A stretch of 64,000 nt of DNA from Paenibacillus lentus (GCF_003931855.1 NZ_CP034248.1:2976001-3040000), one strand, 5' to 3'. Shown: positions 1 to 8,149, numbered from the stretch's first letter. Numbers and translations are program-made. The notes: generated from the letters alone by a model not told the origin.

Positions 1-714
1 CTGACAAAGTCTCGTGAGCTGCCGAAGAGCTCCCAGACATCGCCGTCCCAGTATGCTGAGGTCTACCGTAATTTGCTGGAAGCCAATCCGGGCTCGCCGA
101 TCGTATCCATTCATATTTCTTCCGGCATGAGCGGAACGTACCAGTCAGCTTTGCTGGCGAAGACGATGTTGGAGGAAGAGATGGCCACGGATCTGGACAT
201 TACTGTCATCGACTCTCTGTGCGCTTCCTATGGTTTTGGCCTTCAAGTGGTTGAAGCCGCAAGGCTGGCGCGGAAGGGGGCTTCCGTAGAAGAGATTAAA
301 TCAGAATTAGAACGCCTTGGCCGCAGCCGCAGGCTGTATTTCCTGGTTGATACGCTGGAGTACTTGCAGAAGGGCGGGCGGATTGGCAAGGCAGCAGCTA
401 TTCTAGGCACGCTGCTGAACATTAAGCCGATTCTGTCTGTTGATCAAGAGGGCATTATCTACGCGGTGGATAAAGCGAGAGGCCGCAAGAAGGCTGTGTC
501 GCGGGTCATTGAGCTGTTTGTGAACGATTTTGGTAATCACAAGGATTTGAATGTTGCGGTTTGCGACGCTGTGAATCCGGAGCTTGGGCAGGAGTTTGTT
601 GCTTTGCTTTCCCAGCACTTTACACTGCACGAGGTGGTACGGACGAACATCGGTGCCGTCGTAGGCTCACATACCGGCCCGGGAGCGGTAGCTATTTTCG
701 TATGGCCGGCTTGA
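1..714 (+). CDS. DegV family fatty-acid-binding protein, 3' part
   Basis: The reading frame is open from the first base, so the gene starts outside the window; 237 residues are visible and an N-terminal segment is missing. DegV/FakB proteins bind a fatty acid and present it to the fatty-acid kinase FakA for phospholipid synthesis. The motif SSGMSGTYQSA (about residue 38) is the conserved ligand-carboxylate loop, and the upstream SQTSPSQYAEVY segment and the later LEYLQKGGRIGKA and LNIKPIL segments are family hallmarks. recG begins 14 bases after the stop, so the two are probably co-transcribed. Family assignment is secure; the natural ligand and exact paralogue are not readable from sequence. 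Confidence 0.93.
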   Translation: MTKSRELPKSSQTSPSQYAEVYRNLLEANPGSPIVSIHISSGMSGTYQSALLAKTMLEEEMATDLDITVIDSLCASYGFGLQVVEAARLARKGASVEEIKSELERLGRSRRLYFLVDTLEYLQKGGRIGKAAAILGTLLNIKPILSVDQEGIIYAVDKARGRKKAVSRVIELFVNDFGNHKDLNVAVCDAVNPELGQEFVALLSQHFTLHEVVRTNIGAVVGSHTGPGAVAIFVWPA

Positions 715-728
715 AGCGAGGGATTTGA

Positions 729-2780
729 ATGAGTTTGGATTTGAATGAAATTCGAGTTAAGCAAGTGAACGGCGTGAGTGCTCTCAAAGAGGGAGAGCTT
801 CACGCCTTTGGCGTCTTTACGGTAAATGATTTAATGGAGTATTATCCGTTTCGGTACGAGGACTATCGGCTGCGCTCGTTGGCGGAGGTCAAGGACGGGG
901 ATCGGATTACCGTTCAAGCCAAAATTATGGGGATGCCCGTATTGCAGCGCTATGGCCGAAAGTCGAGGCTGACGTGCAAAATGGTTGCTGAGGATTGGAT
1001 GTTCACGGCCACGTGGTTTAACCGCCACTTTTTGAAGGATCAGCTGACGGCGGGGCGTGAAATCGTGCTCACGGGCAAATGGGATCAGCGGCGCAGCCAG
1101 TTGACGGTATCGGAATCGGAATTTCCCGACCGCGGTACGCTGCGTAGCGGGAGCCTGCAGCCGGTATATTCGGTAGGCGGGAAAATTACGCAGAATTGGA
1201 TGCGCAAGACGATTGGTCAGGCTTTGCAGCAATATGGGGAGATGATTCCGGAAATTTTGCCGCCGGAGCTTCTAAAGAAGTATTCATTGATGCCGAGGCG
1301 GCAGGCGATTTGGCGCATTCATCAGCCTCAGGATAGTGAGGAAGGCCAGCAGGCGCGGCGGCGCATGGTCTATGAAGAGCTGTTCCTGTTTCAACTGAAG
1401 CTGCAGGCCTATCGGGCGATGAATCATGAACGGATGGATGGAGTCAAGCATGAGGTCGATAATGCGACGATCCGCGAGTTCGTTCGCAGCCTTCCCTTCG
1501 AACTGACGGATGCGCAGAAGAAAGTGGAGCTGGAGATATTGCAGGATATGCGTTCGCCATTTTGTATGAATCGACTGCTCCAAGGGGACGTAGGCTCCGG
1601 CAAAACGGTCGTGGCAGCCATCGCGCTATATGCGGCCGTCAAATCGGGCCATCAGGGCGCGTTTATGGTGCCGACCGAAATATTGGCGGAACAGCATATG
1701 CGCTCATTGTCCCGATTGTTTGAGCCCTTTGGTATTACTGTTGGTTTACTTACAGGAAGTGTAACTGGACGCAAGCGTAAGGATTTGATCGCTTCGATGC
1801 AGATGGGGCTGACGGATATCGTGGTTGGCACTCATGCGCTTATTCAGGAGGATGTGTTCTTCCGCTCGCTCAGCCTCGTTGTGACTGATGAGCAGCATCG
1901 ATTTGGCGTCAACCAGCGCAGCATATTGCGGCGTAAAGGCTTCAACCCGGACGTGCTGACGATGACGGCCACCCCGATTCCCCGGACACTGGCGATTACG
2001 GCCTTCGGTGATATGGACGTGTCCACGCTGTCGGAGCGGCCGAAGGGGCGCAAGCCGATTTCGACCTATTGGGTGAAGCACCATATGATGGATCGGGTGC
2101 TCGGGTTCATCCAGCGCGAGGTATCCGCGGGTAGGCAGGCTTACTTGATCTGCCCGCTGATTGAGGAGTCCGAGAAGCTGGACGTGCAGAATGCCATCGA
2201 TCTGCATGTATCGATGCAGCAGGCGTTCCCGAACCTCAACGTCGGACTGCTGCATGGGCGGATGACCGCGGCTGAGAAGGATGAGGTTATGCGTTCGTTC
2301 TATGACAATGAGGTGCAGCTGCTCGTTTCGACGACCGTGGTTGAGGTCGGCGTCGATGTGCCGAACGCGACGCTGATGATCGTTATGGACGCGGATCGCT
2401 TCGGCCTGTCGCAGCTGCACCAGCTGCGCGGCCGGGTTGGTCGGGGGGAGCACGCTTCGTATTGCGTGCTCATCGCCGAGCCGAAGTCGGAGGTTGGTCA
2501 GGAACGAATGAAGGTCATGACCGAGACGGACGACGGCTTCGAAGTGGCCCGACGGGACCTGGAGCTGCGCGGTCCCGGGGATTTTTTTGGCACCAAGCAG
2601 AGCGGGGTGCCGGAATTCCGAATCGCGGACATGGTCAGCGATTTCGCGGTGTTGGAGGCGGCGCGGGACGATGCCGCCCAGTTGGTCGGCGACGCGTCAT
2701 TTTGGACGTCGCCGCAGTATGAGCCGCTGCGTGGATACTTGCAGCGGGAACAGGTGTTTCAAGGCGAGCTGATCGATTGA
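729..2780 (+). CDS. recG: ATP-dependent DNA helicase RecG
   Basis: RecG remodels stalled replication forks and Holliday junctions. The 683-residue length is normal. An N-terminal wedge/OB-fold region (roughly residues 60-165) precedes the helicase core: Walker A GDVGSGKT near residue 287, the DEAH-box variant DEQH with RFG near 386, TATPIPRT in motif III, and C-terminal motifs including LLHGRM, STTVVEVGVDVPNA and QLRGRVGRG. The C-terminal DLELRGPGDFFGTKQSG segment is typical of RecG. The ATG at 729 has the upstream sequence GAGGGATTTG. A strong terminator lies about 55 bases after the stop, so degV-recG form the end of a transcription unit. Confidence 0.98.
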   Translation: MSLDLNEIRVKQVNGVSALKEGELHAFGVFTVNDLMEYYPFRYEDYRLRSLAEVKDGDRITVQAKIMGMPVLQRYGRKSRLTCKMVAEDWMFTATWFNRHFLKDQLTAGREIVLTGKWDQRRSQLTVSESEFPDRGTLRSGSLQPVYSVGGKITQNWMRKTIGQALQQYGEMIPEILPPELLKKYSLMPRRQAIWRIHQPQDSEEGQQARRRMVYEELFLFQLKLQAYRAMNHERMDGVKHEVDNATIREFVRSLPFELTDAQKKVELEILQDMRSPFCMNRLLQGDVGSGKTVVAAIALYAAVKSGHQGAFMVPTEILAEQHMRSLSRLFEPFGITVGLLTGSVTGRKRKDLIASMQMGLTDIVVGTHALIQEDVFFRSLSLVVTDEQHRFGVNQRSILRRKGFNPDVLTMTATPIPRTLAITAFGDMDVSTLSERPKGRKPISTYWVKHHMMDRVLGFIQREVSAGRQAYLICPLIEESEKLDVQNAIDLHVSMQQAFPNLNVGLLHGRMTAAEKDEVMRSFYDNEVQLLVSTTVVEVGVDVPNATLMIVMDADRFGLSQLHQLRGRVGRGEHASYCVLIAEPKSEVGQERMKVMTETDDGFEVARRDLELRGPGDFFGTKQSGVPEFRIADMVSDFAVLEAARDDAAQLVGDASFWTSPQYEPLRGYLQREQVFQGELID

Positions 2781-2835
2781 CGCGAGACATAGCCATGGCT
2801 TAGTTATAGCGATGGTCACATAGGCCAATACGAGC

Positions 2836-2882
2836 AATGCCTTCCGTAAGCTGATTTTCAAGTTTACGGAGGGCATTTTTTT
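2836..2882 (+). terminator. Rho-independent terminator after recG
   Basis: AATGCCTTCCGTAA (2836-2849) pairs with TTTACGGAGGGCATT (ending 2877) around a short loop, and a run of T follows. It closes the degV-recG unit. Confidence 0.9.
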
Positions 2883-2941
2883 GCCCATATGAAGGGGTAG
2901 GGGTAAGTTTTGAAATAATATTTTATATATATAATTATATA

Positions 2942-2998
2942 TTGATATTAAGTATCAAAGGAGATATAATGTTAATAAAGAAAGCGATTTCAAAATGA
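2942..2998 (+). promoter_or_regulatory. Inverted repeat and possible 9-codon leader ORF ahead of the murQ remnant
   Basis: TTGATA (2942-2947) and TATCAA (2953-2958) form a perfect 6-bp inverted repeat in a very AT-rich stretch, a plausible operator. It is followed directly by AAAGGAG and an ATG at 2969 that opens a 9-codon frame ending TGA at 2996-2998. The repeat may be a site for the downstream MurR/RpiR regulator, but that is inference. The mini-ORF may be chance. Confidence 0.3.
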
Positions 2999-3018
2999 AT
3001 TAGGAGGTGGGAGGATTT

Positions 3019-3453
3019 ATGTTGGATAAATTAACTACGGAAACCCGAAATGAACGAACGATGCACTTGGATCGCATGAATATAGAAGAGCTGTTGATGG
3101 TCATGAATGAGGAGGACGCCAAAATAGCAGGAGCGGTGAAGCAGCAAATTCCCCAGATTGCTAAAGCGGTTCGGGCGATTACGAAAGCACTACGTAGTGG
3201 GGGGCGGCTCATTTATATGGGGGCAGGCACGAGTGGGAGAATTGGACTATTGGATGCGGTGGAATGTCCGCCGACCTTCGGGATTTCTCCGGAGCAAGTC
3301 ATAGGTTTGATTGCTGGGGGAACCAGTGCTTTTATCAAAGCGGTAGAGGGGGCGGAGGATTTGGCGGAGCGCTGCTTGGGCTGTTCGCCATGTCGGAACG
3401 GTTCATTGGCTCTGTGGCGATCGGTCCATCTGGCCTCGTTCTTATTCCGCTGA
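3019..3453 (+). pseudogene. murQ: N-acetylmuramic acid 6-phosphate etherase MurQ, truncated
   Basis: MurQ cleaves the lactyl ether of MurNAc-6-phosphate during cell-wall recycling. Residues 1-115 match the family N-terminus, including TTETRNERT, the SIS-domain sugar-phosphate loop YMGAGTSGRIG and DAVECPPTFG. MurQ is normally about 300 residues. After about base 3360 the frame runs into sequence that encodes the tail of a PTS permease in another frame, and stops at 3453 after about 30 unrelated residues. The catalytic C-terminal half is absent, so activity is not expected. The ATG at 3019 is preceded by GGGAGG at spacing 4-5. A deletion that joined murQ to the neighbouring PTS gene explains the arrangement. 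Confidence 0.88.
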
Positions 3454-3587
3454 TGAAAGGGCCGATGGATTTTGGTATGACGGTATTGGCTTATTTAGCC
3501 GGGCTGCTCATATCCTATACCGCGGGGTTTTTGCTTACTTATTTCTTCGGTTTTACAAAGCAGATGCTTGTAGAGCATAATAAGTAA
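3369..3587 (+). pseudogene. PTS permease (EIIC, glucose/glucoside superfamily) C-terminal remnant
   Basis: In the frame offset from the murQ fragment, about 72 codons encode ALLGLFAMSERFIGSVA, IGPSGLVLIPLMKGPMD and a final membrane helix (LISYTAGFLLTYFFGF) followed by a short basic tail. This resembles the C-terminal end of PTS EIIC domains that carry sugars across the membrane. Nothing upstream in this frame looks like a PTS domain. Together with the truncated murQ it suggests that the original order was murQ, a murP-like PTS gene, then murR, with the middle deleted. Sugar specificity is inferred from context only. Confidence 0.75.
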
Positions 3588-3614
3588 GAGAATCATGGAC
3601 AGGGGAGATGACGA

Positions 3615-4460
3615 GTGACGGGAAGCATCGTAGTGCAAATCGAGGCTATGCTGCCGCAACTGCCGGAATCTGAACGGAAGGCGGCTCAATATATTTTGGA
3701 TGCGCCAGAGGAAGTTTCGAAGCTGAGCATTCATGCCATGGCGGAAAAGGCAGGGACGAGTGCGGCGGCGATTACACGTCTGTGCCGCTCCCTCGGTTTA
3801 ACTGGCTTTCCGGACTTGAAGGTGCGGCTTTCGGTAGATAATGCCAAGCTGCAGAAGCCGGGCTATTATGATATTGAGCGCGGCGAGACAGTGCATAATG
3901 TGATTCAAAAAACGGTGGCCAACAGTCTGCAGGCTATTCAGGATACGGTACTGCATCTGCAGCCGGAACTGATTGAAAAGGTCGTCGGCCTTTTCCGCAA
4001 AGCCCCCGTCATTTACATGTACGGAGTCGGAGCTTCCGGGATTGTTGCAGCGGATGCCGCCCAGAAATGGCTTCGCCTTGGTAAACAGGCCTCAGCGCTG
4101 CAGGACGGACATTTGCTTGCTGCCGCATTGGCAAGCGCTCCTGCCGATGCGTTGTTTATGGGTGTTTCTTATAGCGGAAATACGAAGGAAGTTGTTCAGT
4201 TGTTTCGAGTGGCGAAGCAGTATGGGGTGCACAGCATCGGTATATCCCGGTTCGGAAATCATAAAGTATCCGAATTAGCAGATAGCATGCTGTATACGCC
4301 ACTTGCACCGGAAGCTACGCTGCGCAGTGGAGCTACTGGTTCCCGGCTTGCGCAGCTCGTCGTCATCGATATACTGTTTTTTGCTTATGCATCTACGCAA
4401 TTTGAAGCGACCATAGCTAGACTGGGACAAACGCACGAAGCGATTTCCTTCCTAAAATAA
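3615..4460 (+). CDS. RpiR/MurR family transcriptional regulator
   Basis: The 281-residue protein has an N-terminal RpiR-type helix-turn-helix (about residues 1-77, with KLSIHAMAEKAGTSAAAITRLCRSLG) and a C-terminal SIS sugar-phosphate-sensing domain (about 110-260) with GVGASGIVA and GVSYSGNTKEV. Family members repress or activate amino-sugar genes in response to a phosphorylated sugar. Its place behind murQ and PTS remnants suggests a MurR-like sensor of MurNAc-6-phosphate. The GTG at 3615 is preceded by GGGGAG at spacing 7. The gene seems intact although its presumed targets next door are broken, so it may have lost its job or control genes elsewhere. Confidence 0.9.
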   Translation: MTGSIVVQIEAMLPQLPESERKAAQYILDAPEEVSKLSIHAMAEKAGTSAAAITRLCRSLGLTGFPDLKVRLSVDNAKLQKPGYYDIERGETVHNVIQKTVANSLQAIQDTVLHLQPELIEKVVGLFRKAPVIYMYGVGASGIVAADAAQKWLRLGKQASALQDGHLLAAALASAPADALFMGVSYSGNTKEVVQLFRVAKQYGVHSIGISRFGNHKVSELADSMLYTPLAPEATLRSGATGSRLAQLVVIDILFFAYASTQFEATIARLGQTHEAISFLK

Positions 4461-4554
4461 AATCTTAATGGATGTTCTGATTAGAAGCAGAGCAACATGT
4501 ACATCCTATCCGTCATATATTAGTGGGATAGTATGTGACGGGAGGTGTGCAGTC

Positions 4555-4842
4555 TTGAGTTATCAGCAATATGGGATTAGTCCGCAACTAGTGGAGCGCA
4601 TTAAGCTGAAAATGAAAAATCCGGCCGTAAAGGAACGCATTAAGGGTCTCGTTGATGGCCTCACGAAAGCGGATTTGCAGGATCGGAGCAAGGTGAGACG
4701 CTTGGTTAAATCAGCATCATCGATCCTGAACGAACGATTGACAAGTGTACAGGAGGAGCAGATCGTTCAGTTTGTTATCGCTCAAAGGATTGACCCGCGC
4801 AATACGCTTCATTTAATTAAATTGTGGGGGATGTTTAGGTAA
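4555..4842 (+). CDS. Stage VI sporulation protein F-like
   Basis: The 95-residue product begins MSYQQYGISPQLVERIKLK and is rich in basic helices; its length and pattern fit the SpoVIF family, a small protein needed for late spore-coat assembly in Bacillus. The TTG start at 4555 is chosen because GGAGGTG lies at 4541-4547 with spacing 7, while the longer frame from 4468 has no such site and an unconvincing N-terminus. A CATATATTA motif at 4514-4522 could be a SigK-type -10 element, but the matching -35 is weak. Family call is by recognition of the sequence pattern and is good but not certain. Confidence 0.75.
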   Translation: MSYQQYGISPQLVERIKLKMKNPAVKERIKGLVDGLTKADLQDRSKVRRLVKSASSILNERLTSVQEEQIVQFVIAQRIDPRNTLHLIKLWGMFR

Positions 4843-4932
4843 GCCTGTAAAGCATGGAATCATTCATTCGTCTATTTTCAAGCTGGTATTATCCCCTTTA
4901 AGTAGATACTCAGAACTTGGAGGGGATTCTAC

Positions 4933-4983
4933 ATGGCTAAAAGGGCAAATATTTTAAACAAGTCCGTCCATTTCAAATCATAA
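4933..4983 (+). CDS. Possible 16-residue peptide MAKRANILNKSVHFKS
   Basis: An ATG at 4933 is preceded by the strong site GGAGGGG with spacing of 6-7 and opens a 16-codon frame ending TAA. A terminator follows 17 bases later, so the peptide would be the last gene of the unit that starts with the spoVIF-like gene. The peptide is basic and has no recognised family. The clean ribosome site and the terminator are the only support; a chance frame of this size is possible. Confidence 0.4.
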   Translation: MAKRANILNKSVHFKS

Positions 4984-5000
4984 TCTGGTTTAGGCAGCCA

Positions 5001-5038
5001 AAAGATGACTTCTGATGAATTCAGAAGTCATCTTTTTT
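5001..5038 (+). terminator. Bidirectional Rho-independent terminator
   Basis: AAAGATGACTTCTGA (5001-5015) and TCAGAAGTCATCTTT (5021-5035) form a 15-bp stem followed by T residues. The reverse strand also ends in a T run, so the hairpin can serve both the rightward spoVIF-like unit and the leftward peptidase-like gene. Confidence 0.9.
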
Positions 5039-5127
5039 AAAGTGCGCTCGGCATGAGCGATACCCGGTTAAAGTTACCTTTTCATCTGTTTACTTGATAG
5101 AAGTATGACAGTCCTATACTCAGAATG

Positions 5128-5865
5128 CTAGCCTTTCATTAGTTCAGCTTCGCTGAGAAAGCGGCGCACAATGTCGATTTGATATTGCACACGGGTTGAA
5201 AAAGGAAGGCTCCAGCCCGTTTCTATGGTAACTGCCCTGGCTCCCAAAATGCGGGCCGCGGCGGTGCGGGAAGAGCCGGGGAGTTCATGCAGCCGAAGGT
5301 TAAAGTAATGGGAATGGTTGGCGATGCTGCGATTAATGGTTTTGATGACCTTTCGGGCAGCAGGCACGGCAGGGCTGCCCGGATTGGTGATCAGCGTCTG
5401 GCCCAGCACTTTGGCATTGCGCTGCGACAGTCCATTTGCTTCATGGAGATCCAAGTACCAGGACGGACGATAGCGTTTTGCGGCTTCAAACAACGCTGCG
5501 GACAACGGATGCTTCGCCGCTTGGCCTGCTTTCCGGGGAAAGGTGCGATTCAAATCCGGCACACCGCGAATACGCTGGCGATATGCTTTTTTATTGACGA
5601 TAGGCACGATCATTAGACTGCCTTTATGAATCAGCAGCTGATCTTTGCCGATCATGCGGACGAGCTTGTTGGCGGCCTGAATGCTGGCGGTTTCATTGCC
5701 GTGTATGCCTGCAACGATCATAACGGCCGGTCCAGGGCGGGCGCTTCTTGCCATGTAGTATAAGGTAGAGTAGGGGGTGTTCGGTGATAACGTATATTGT
5801 TGTACAAGTATAATCCTCACCTCCACTTCAAATGGGGAGTTGATGGTGAATATACCATTATACAT
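5128..5865 (-). CDS. M14-type zinc peptidase / AstE-like deacylase
   Basis: The protein has the features of the M14/succinylglutamate-desuccinylase superfamily: IHGNETAS (HxxE zinc ligands), PDLNRTFP with the substrate-binding Arg, LDLHEAN (third zinc ligand His) and VTIETG carrying the likely catalytic Glu. No signal peptide is evident, so it probably acts in the cytoplasm on a small acylated or amide substrate. The start is uncertain. The outer ATG at 5865 has no ribosome site and overlaps a TATAAT-like -10 (5857-5862, reverse strand), whereas GGAGGTGAGG lies at 5815-5824 but is followed in frame only by ATT/ATA codons. The mature N-terminus may therefore begin near 5826-5809. Confidence 0.8.
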   Translation of the reverse strand: MYNGIFTINSPFEVEVRIILVQQYTLSPNTPYSTLYYMARSARPGPAVMIVAGIHGNETASIQAANKLVRMIGKDQLLIHKGSLMIVPIVNKKAYRQRIRGVPDLNRTFPRKAGQAAKHPLSAALFEAAKRYRPSWYLDLHEANGLSQRNAKVLGQTLITNPGSPAVPAARKVIKTINRSIANHSHYFNLRLHELPGSSRTAAARILGARAVTIETGWSLPFSTRVQYQIDIVRRFLSEAELMKG

Positions 5866-5930
5866 ATGCTTAAGAAGGGAGGATGAATTGGACAGGTATC
5901 CTATGGATTCAGCCCGTAAAAAGGATCGGA

Positions 5931-6449
5931 TTACCGGCTTTTTGTTCCGCGCAGAATCGCGATCAAATTATTCGTGTATTGTCCAATCGTCAGGCTGACC
6001 TGGGATTTTAAAAAATCCTTCGTCATCGTAAACCCATTTTCAGCTCCGCGGCAGATGAAGCGGTAATGAACGTCCAGGCCGTCCATCGATGGCTCGAAAA
6101 TGCGGATTTGCTGCTCGACCAGCGATTTTCGGCAACGCTGCATATCCTCTCTGATATGTTGGGCGAGCACATTCGTCGCCACGGCATAAAGGGATCTGAA
6201 GGTCTGGGATGACATTTCAACCTCCCGCTTCTTCTTCTCGACGACTTGGAGGGCGACAGGCAGAACGATGTATCTTCTGATGGCTTCCATGTCTTTGGCT
6301 GTTGGGGGAAAAGGGGCTGGAATCGCTGAATCGTTTGCTGCCGAATTTGTCCCGGATTCACGCCTAGTCAATACGGACTGTTCCTTGTGCTGAGGAAGCA
6401 TCATCCGGCTTGATTCCCATAGGCCGTTGCCTGTAAGCTTTTTACTCAT
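5931..6449 (-). CDS. Small helical protein in SOS polymerase operon, paralogue of the 7698-8084 product
   Basis: I do not recognise a named family. The 172-residue protein has a Pro/Ala/Ser-rich N-terminal stretch (to about residue 50) and then a mostly helical domain. From KDMEAIRRYIVLP to the C-terminus it aligns by eye with the product of the first gene of the operon (EDIQIIKEYTLLP), including a shared SMDGLDVHYRF / TMNTLGVEVEYRV block and a FLKSQV / LVKAEL block. Its start codon overlaps the polymerase stop by 4 bases (ATGA), which implies translational coupling. It is the last gene of the LexA-controlled operon. A role as polymerase partner or regulator is inference from context. Confidence 0.8.
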   Translation of the reverse strand: MSKKLTGNGLWESSRMMLPQHKEQSVLTRRESGTNSAANDSAIPAPFPPTAKDMEAIRRYIVLPVALQVVEKKKREVEMSSQTFRSLYAVATNVLAQHIREDMQRCRKSLVEQQIRIFEPSMDGLDVHYRFICRGAENGFTMTKDFLKSQVSLTIGQYTNNLIAILRGTKSR

Positions 6450-7717
6450 TTATAGTGTCCTCCAATCTTGCGTGCCCGTTCTCTTGCTTGCCCTGATGTC
6501 GTTAATGAGGAGGCCCGGACTATAGCTGCACTACCATAGCGGTCTTTGATCTGATCGGTCACTCGATCCAGTGCACGAAATTTCACCTGATCTTCGAAAA
6601 GGGTCAATTGGTATCCGCTATCCGCTGCAAGATTGCTAAGCGCAATCCCTAATCGGCGTACTGGCAGGCTGTTCCAATAACGGTAAAACAGCTTCTTGGC
6701 TGCTTCATACACGGTGTTCGTGTGATGGGTCGGATCCGGCATTTTCATTTGCCGGGAGAAACCGATCCGCGCGTCATAAGGGCTGCATAGGCAGCTGACG
6801 GTAATCACCTGTCCCATATACCCCTTGCGCCGGCAATCTCGGCATACTTCCTCCACAAGCTCCAGCAAAATAGTGTCGATTTCCTCAGGCTCGGTGTAGT
6901 CTCTCGGCAGCGTCATCATGTGGCTGACCGATTTTGGCGCGGCGTCGAAGGTGCGCGGCGTAACTGGGGAATCATCCAGTCCGTTCGCCGTTCTCCACAT
7001 CACTTCCGCCTGAATATCGCTTTGCTTTCCGAAGCGTGCGCGGAATTTATTTTTCAGCACGGGTAAAGGTGTTTTGGCGATATCGCCAATCTGATACATC
7101 CCGAGCCGTGTGAAGTGAGCGGCCATCCGTGAGCCGACTCCGAACATTTTGGGGATCGGCTGTGGCCAAAGTGCGGATGGCACGTTAACGCTGGGTAGAA
7201 CATACAGCCCGCTCTCATTTTTCTTTGCCCAAATGTCCGTTGCCAGCTTAGCAAGCATTTTGTTAGAGCTGATGCCGATCCGAACCCAGACTCCAGTTTG
7301 CTTTAGCACTTTCTGCTGAATGGATTTAGCCATAACGAGCGGATCGTTTTGAAATAGATGAAGGCTTCCGGATACGTCAAGAAATTGCTCATCAATCGAG
7401 AAAATTTCGACCAGGTCGGTATATTCCCGATAAATATCCGTAATCATCAGCGATACATCGATGTAATGCTGCATCCGCGGACGCATAACGACGAGCTCAG
7501 GACATTTCCGAATCGCTTCACCTAATCGTTCTGCAGTAGTTACTCCGAAGCTTTTGGCGATGGGGCAGGCCGCCAGGATAATTCCTGAACGGCGGGCCGG
7601 ATCGCCGGCTACAGCCACGGGCTTATTCTTGCATTCCGGATGATCGGCTTTCTCAATGCTGGCATAGAAGCTCTGGCAATCTGCCAAAAAAATAGTTCTA
7701 TCGCGTGCGTTCTTCAT
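6446..7717 (-). CDS. Y-family translesion DNA polymerase (UvrX/YqjW-like)
   Basis: This 423-residue protein is a UmuC/ImpB/MucB-type polymerase that copies past DNA lesions. It carries the N-terminal catalytic motif FLADCQSFYASIE (Asp13, with Tyr18 as steric gate) and the second catalytic motif FSIDEQFLDV with Asp-Glu. Thumb and helix-hairpin-helix signatures follow (PIPKMFGVGSRMAAHF), then a little-finger domain. Near residue 378 is QLTLF, a good beta-clamp binding motif. The ATG at 7717 follows GGGAGGCACC. It overlaps the upstream small gene by 20 bases and the downstream one by 4. SOS control is shown by LexA boxes at 8105-8148. It is closer to UvrX/YqjW than to housekeeping DinB by neighbourhood and sequence style. 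Confidence 0.95.
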   Translation of the reverse strand: MKNARDRTIFLADCQSFYASIEKADHPECKNKPVAVAGDPARRSGIILAACPIAKSFGVTTAERLGEAIRKCPELVVMRPRMQHYIDVSLMITDIYREYTDLVEIFSIDEQFLDVSGSLHLFQNDPLVMAKSIQQKVLKQTGVWVRIGISSNKMLAKLATDIWAKKNESGLYVLPSVNVPSALWPQPIPKMFGVGSRMAAHFTRLGMYQIGDIAKTPLPVLKNKFRARFGKQSDIQAEVMWRTANGLDDSPVTPRTFDAAPKSVSHMMTLPRDYTEPEEIDTILLELVEEVCRDCRRKGYMGQVITVSCLCSPYDARIGFSRQMKMPDPTHHTNTVYEAAKKLFYRYWNSLPVRRLGIALSNLAADSGYQLTLFEDQVKFRALDRVTDQIKDRYGSAAIVRASSLTTSGQARERARKIGGHYK

Positions 7718-8084
7718 CTCTTGGTGCCTCCCATAGTCTTGTTAGAAGAATCATTAGCTCCGCTTTTACTAAACTTCTCAGCATCCTGAAATGATGAATA
7801 TAGCCTCGAACCCTATATTCTACCTCGACCCCCAACGTATTCATCGTCGTATGAAGCACTTGAATGTGATACTGGCGCATTTTGCTTCTAAGCATTTTCA
7901 GTTCAAGGTGAATGCTGTTCTCAATCTTCTTGAGGTTAAAAATAACCAGATTATAAATTAGCTTGTTCTGATGCAGGCTTAACTCCTGGATATCCCTTGC
8001 CAGCATATCGAGTAAAATAGGCAGCAAGGTGTACTCTTTGATGATTTGAATATCTTCTTCTGTCTCGATCATTGAGTTAGTCAT
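7698..8084 (-). CDS. Small helical protein, first gene of SOS polymerase operon
   Basis: The 128-residue product has no recognised family; it is not an obvious YolD-like protein, the usual small partner of UvrX-type polymerases. It is predicted mostly helical, with EYTLLPILLDMLARDIQEL near the start and a C-terminal basic tail. It resembles the C-terminal two thirds of the last gene of the operon over about 105 positions. The ATG at 8084 lies about 35 bases downstream of the predicted transcription start. Its 3' end overlaps the polymerase gene by 20 bases. Function is unknown; the conserved-looking pair around the polymerase suggests a polymerase cofactor or modulator. Confidence 0.8.
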   Translation of the reverse strand: MTNSMIETEEDIQIIKEYTLLPILLDMLARDIQELSLHQNKLIYNLVIFNLKKIENSIHLELKMLRSKMRQYHIQVLHTTMNTLGVEVEYRVRGYIHHFRMLRSLVKAELMILLTRLWEAPRDEERTR

Positions 8085-8104
8085 GATATTACACCACCAT
8101 AATG

Positions 8105-8148
8105 CGAACGTATATTCGTTTATCTATTATATACCGAACGTAGGTTCG
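8105..8148 (-). promoter_or_regulatory. SOS promoter with two LexA (DinR) boxes
   Basis: CGAACGTAGGTTCG at 8135-8148 matches the Bacillus LexA consensus CGAAC-N4-GTTCG perfectly, and CGAACGTATATTCG at 8105-8118 matches with one change. On the reverse strand a TATAAT -10 lies at 8126-8131, which puts the start near 8119. The perfect box falls between -10 and -35 and the second box covers +1 onward, so LexA bound at both would block the promoter firmly. This controls the operon 8084-5931. Confidence 0.92.
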
Positions 8149-8149
8149 T

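Noticed and set aside
1746..2453. 235-codon open frame on the minus strand inside recG
   Set aside because: It lies wholly antisense to a well-supported helicase domain, has no ribosome site and shows no protein-like pattern.
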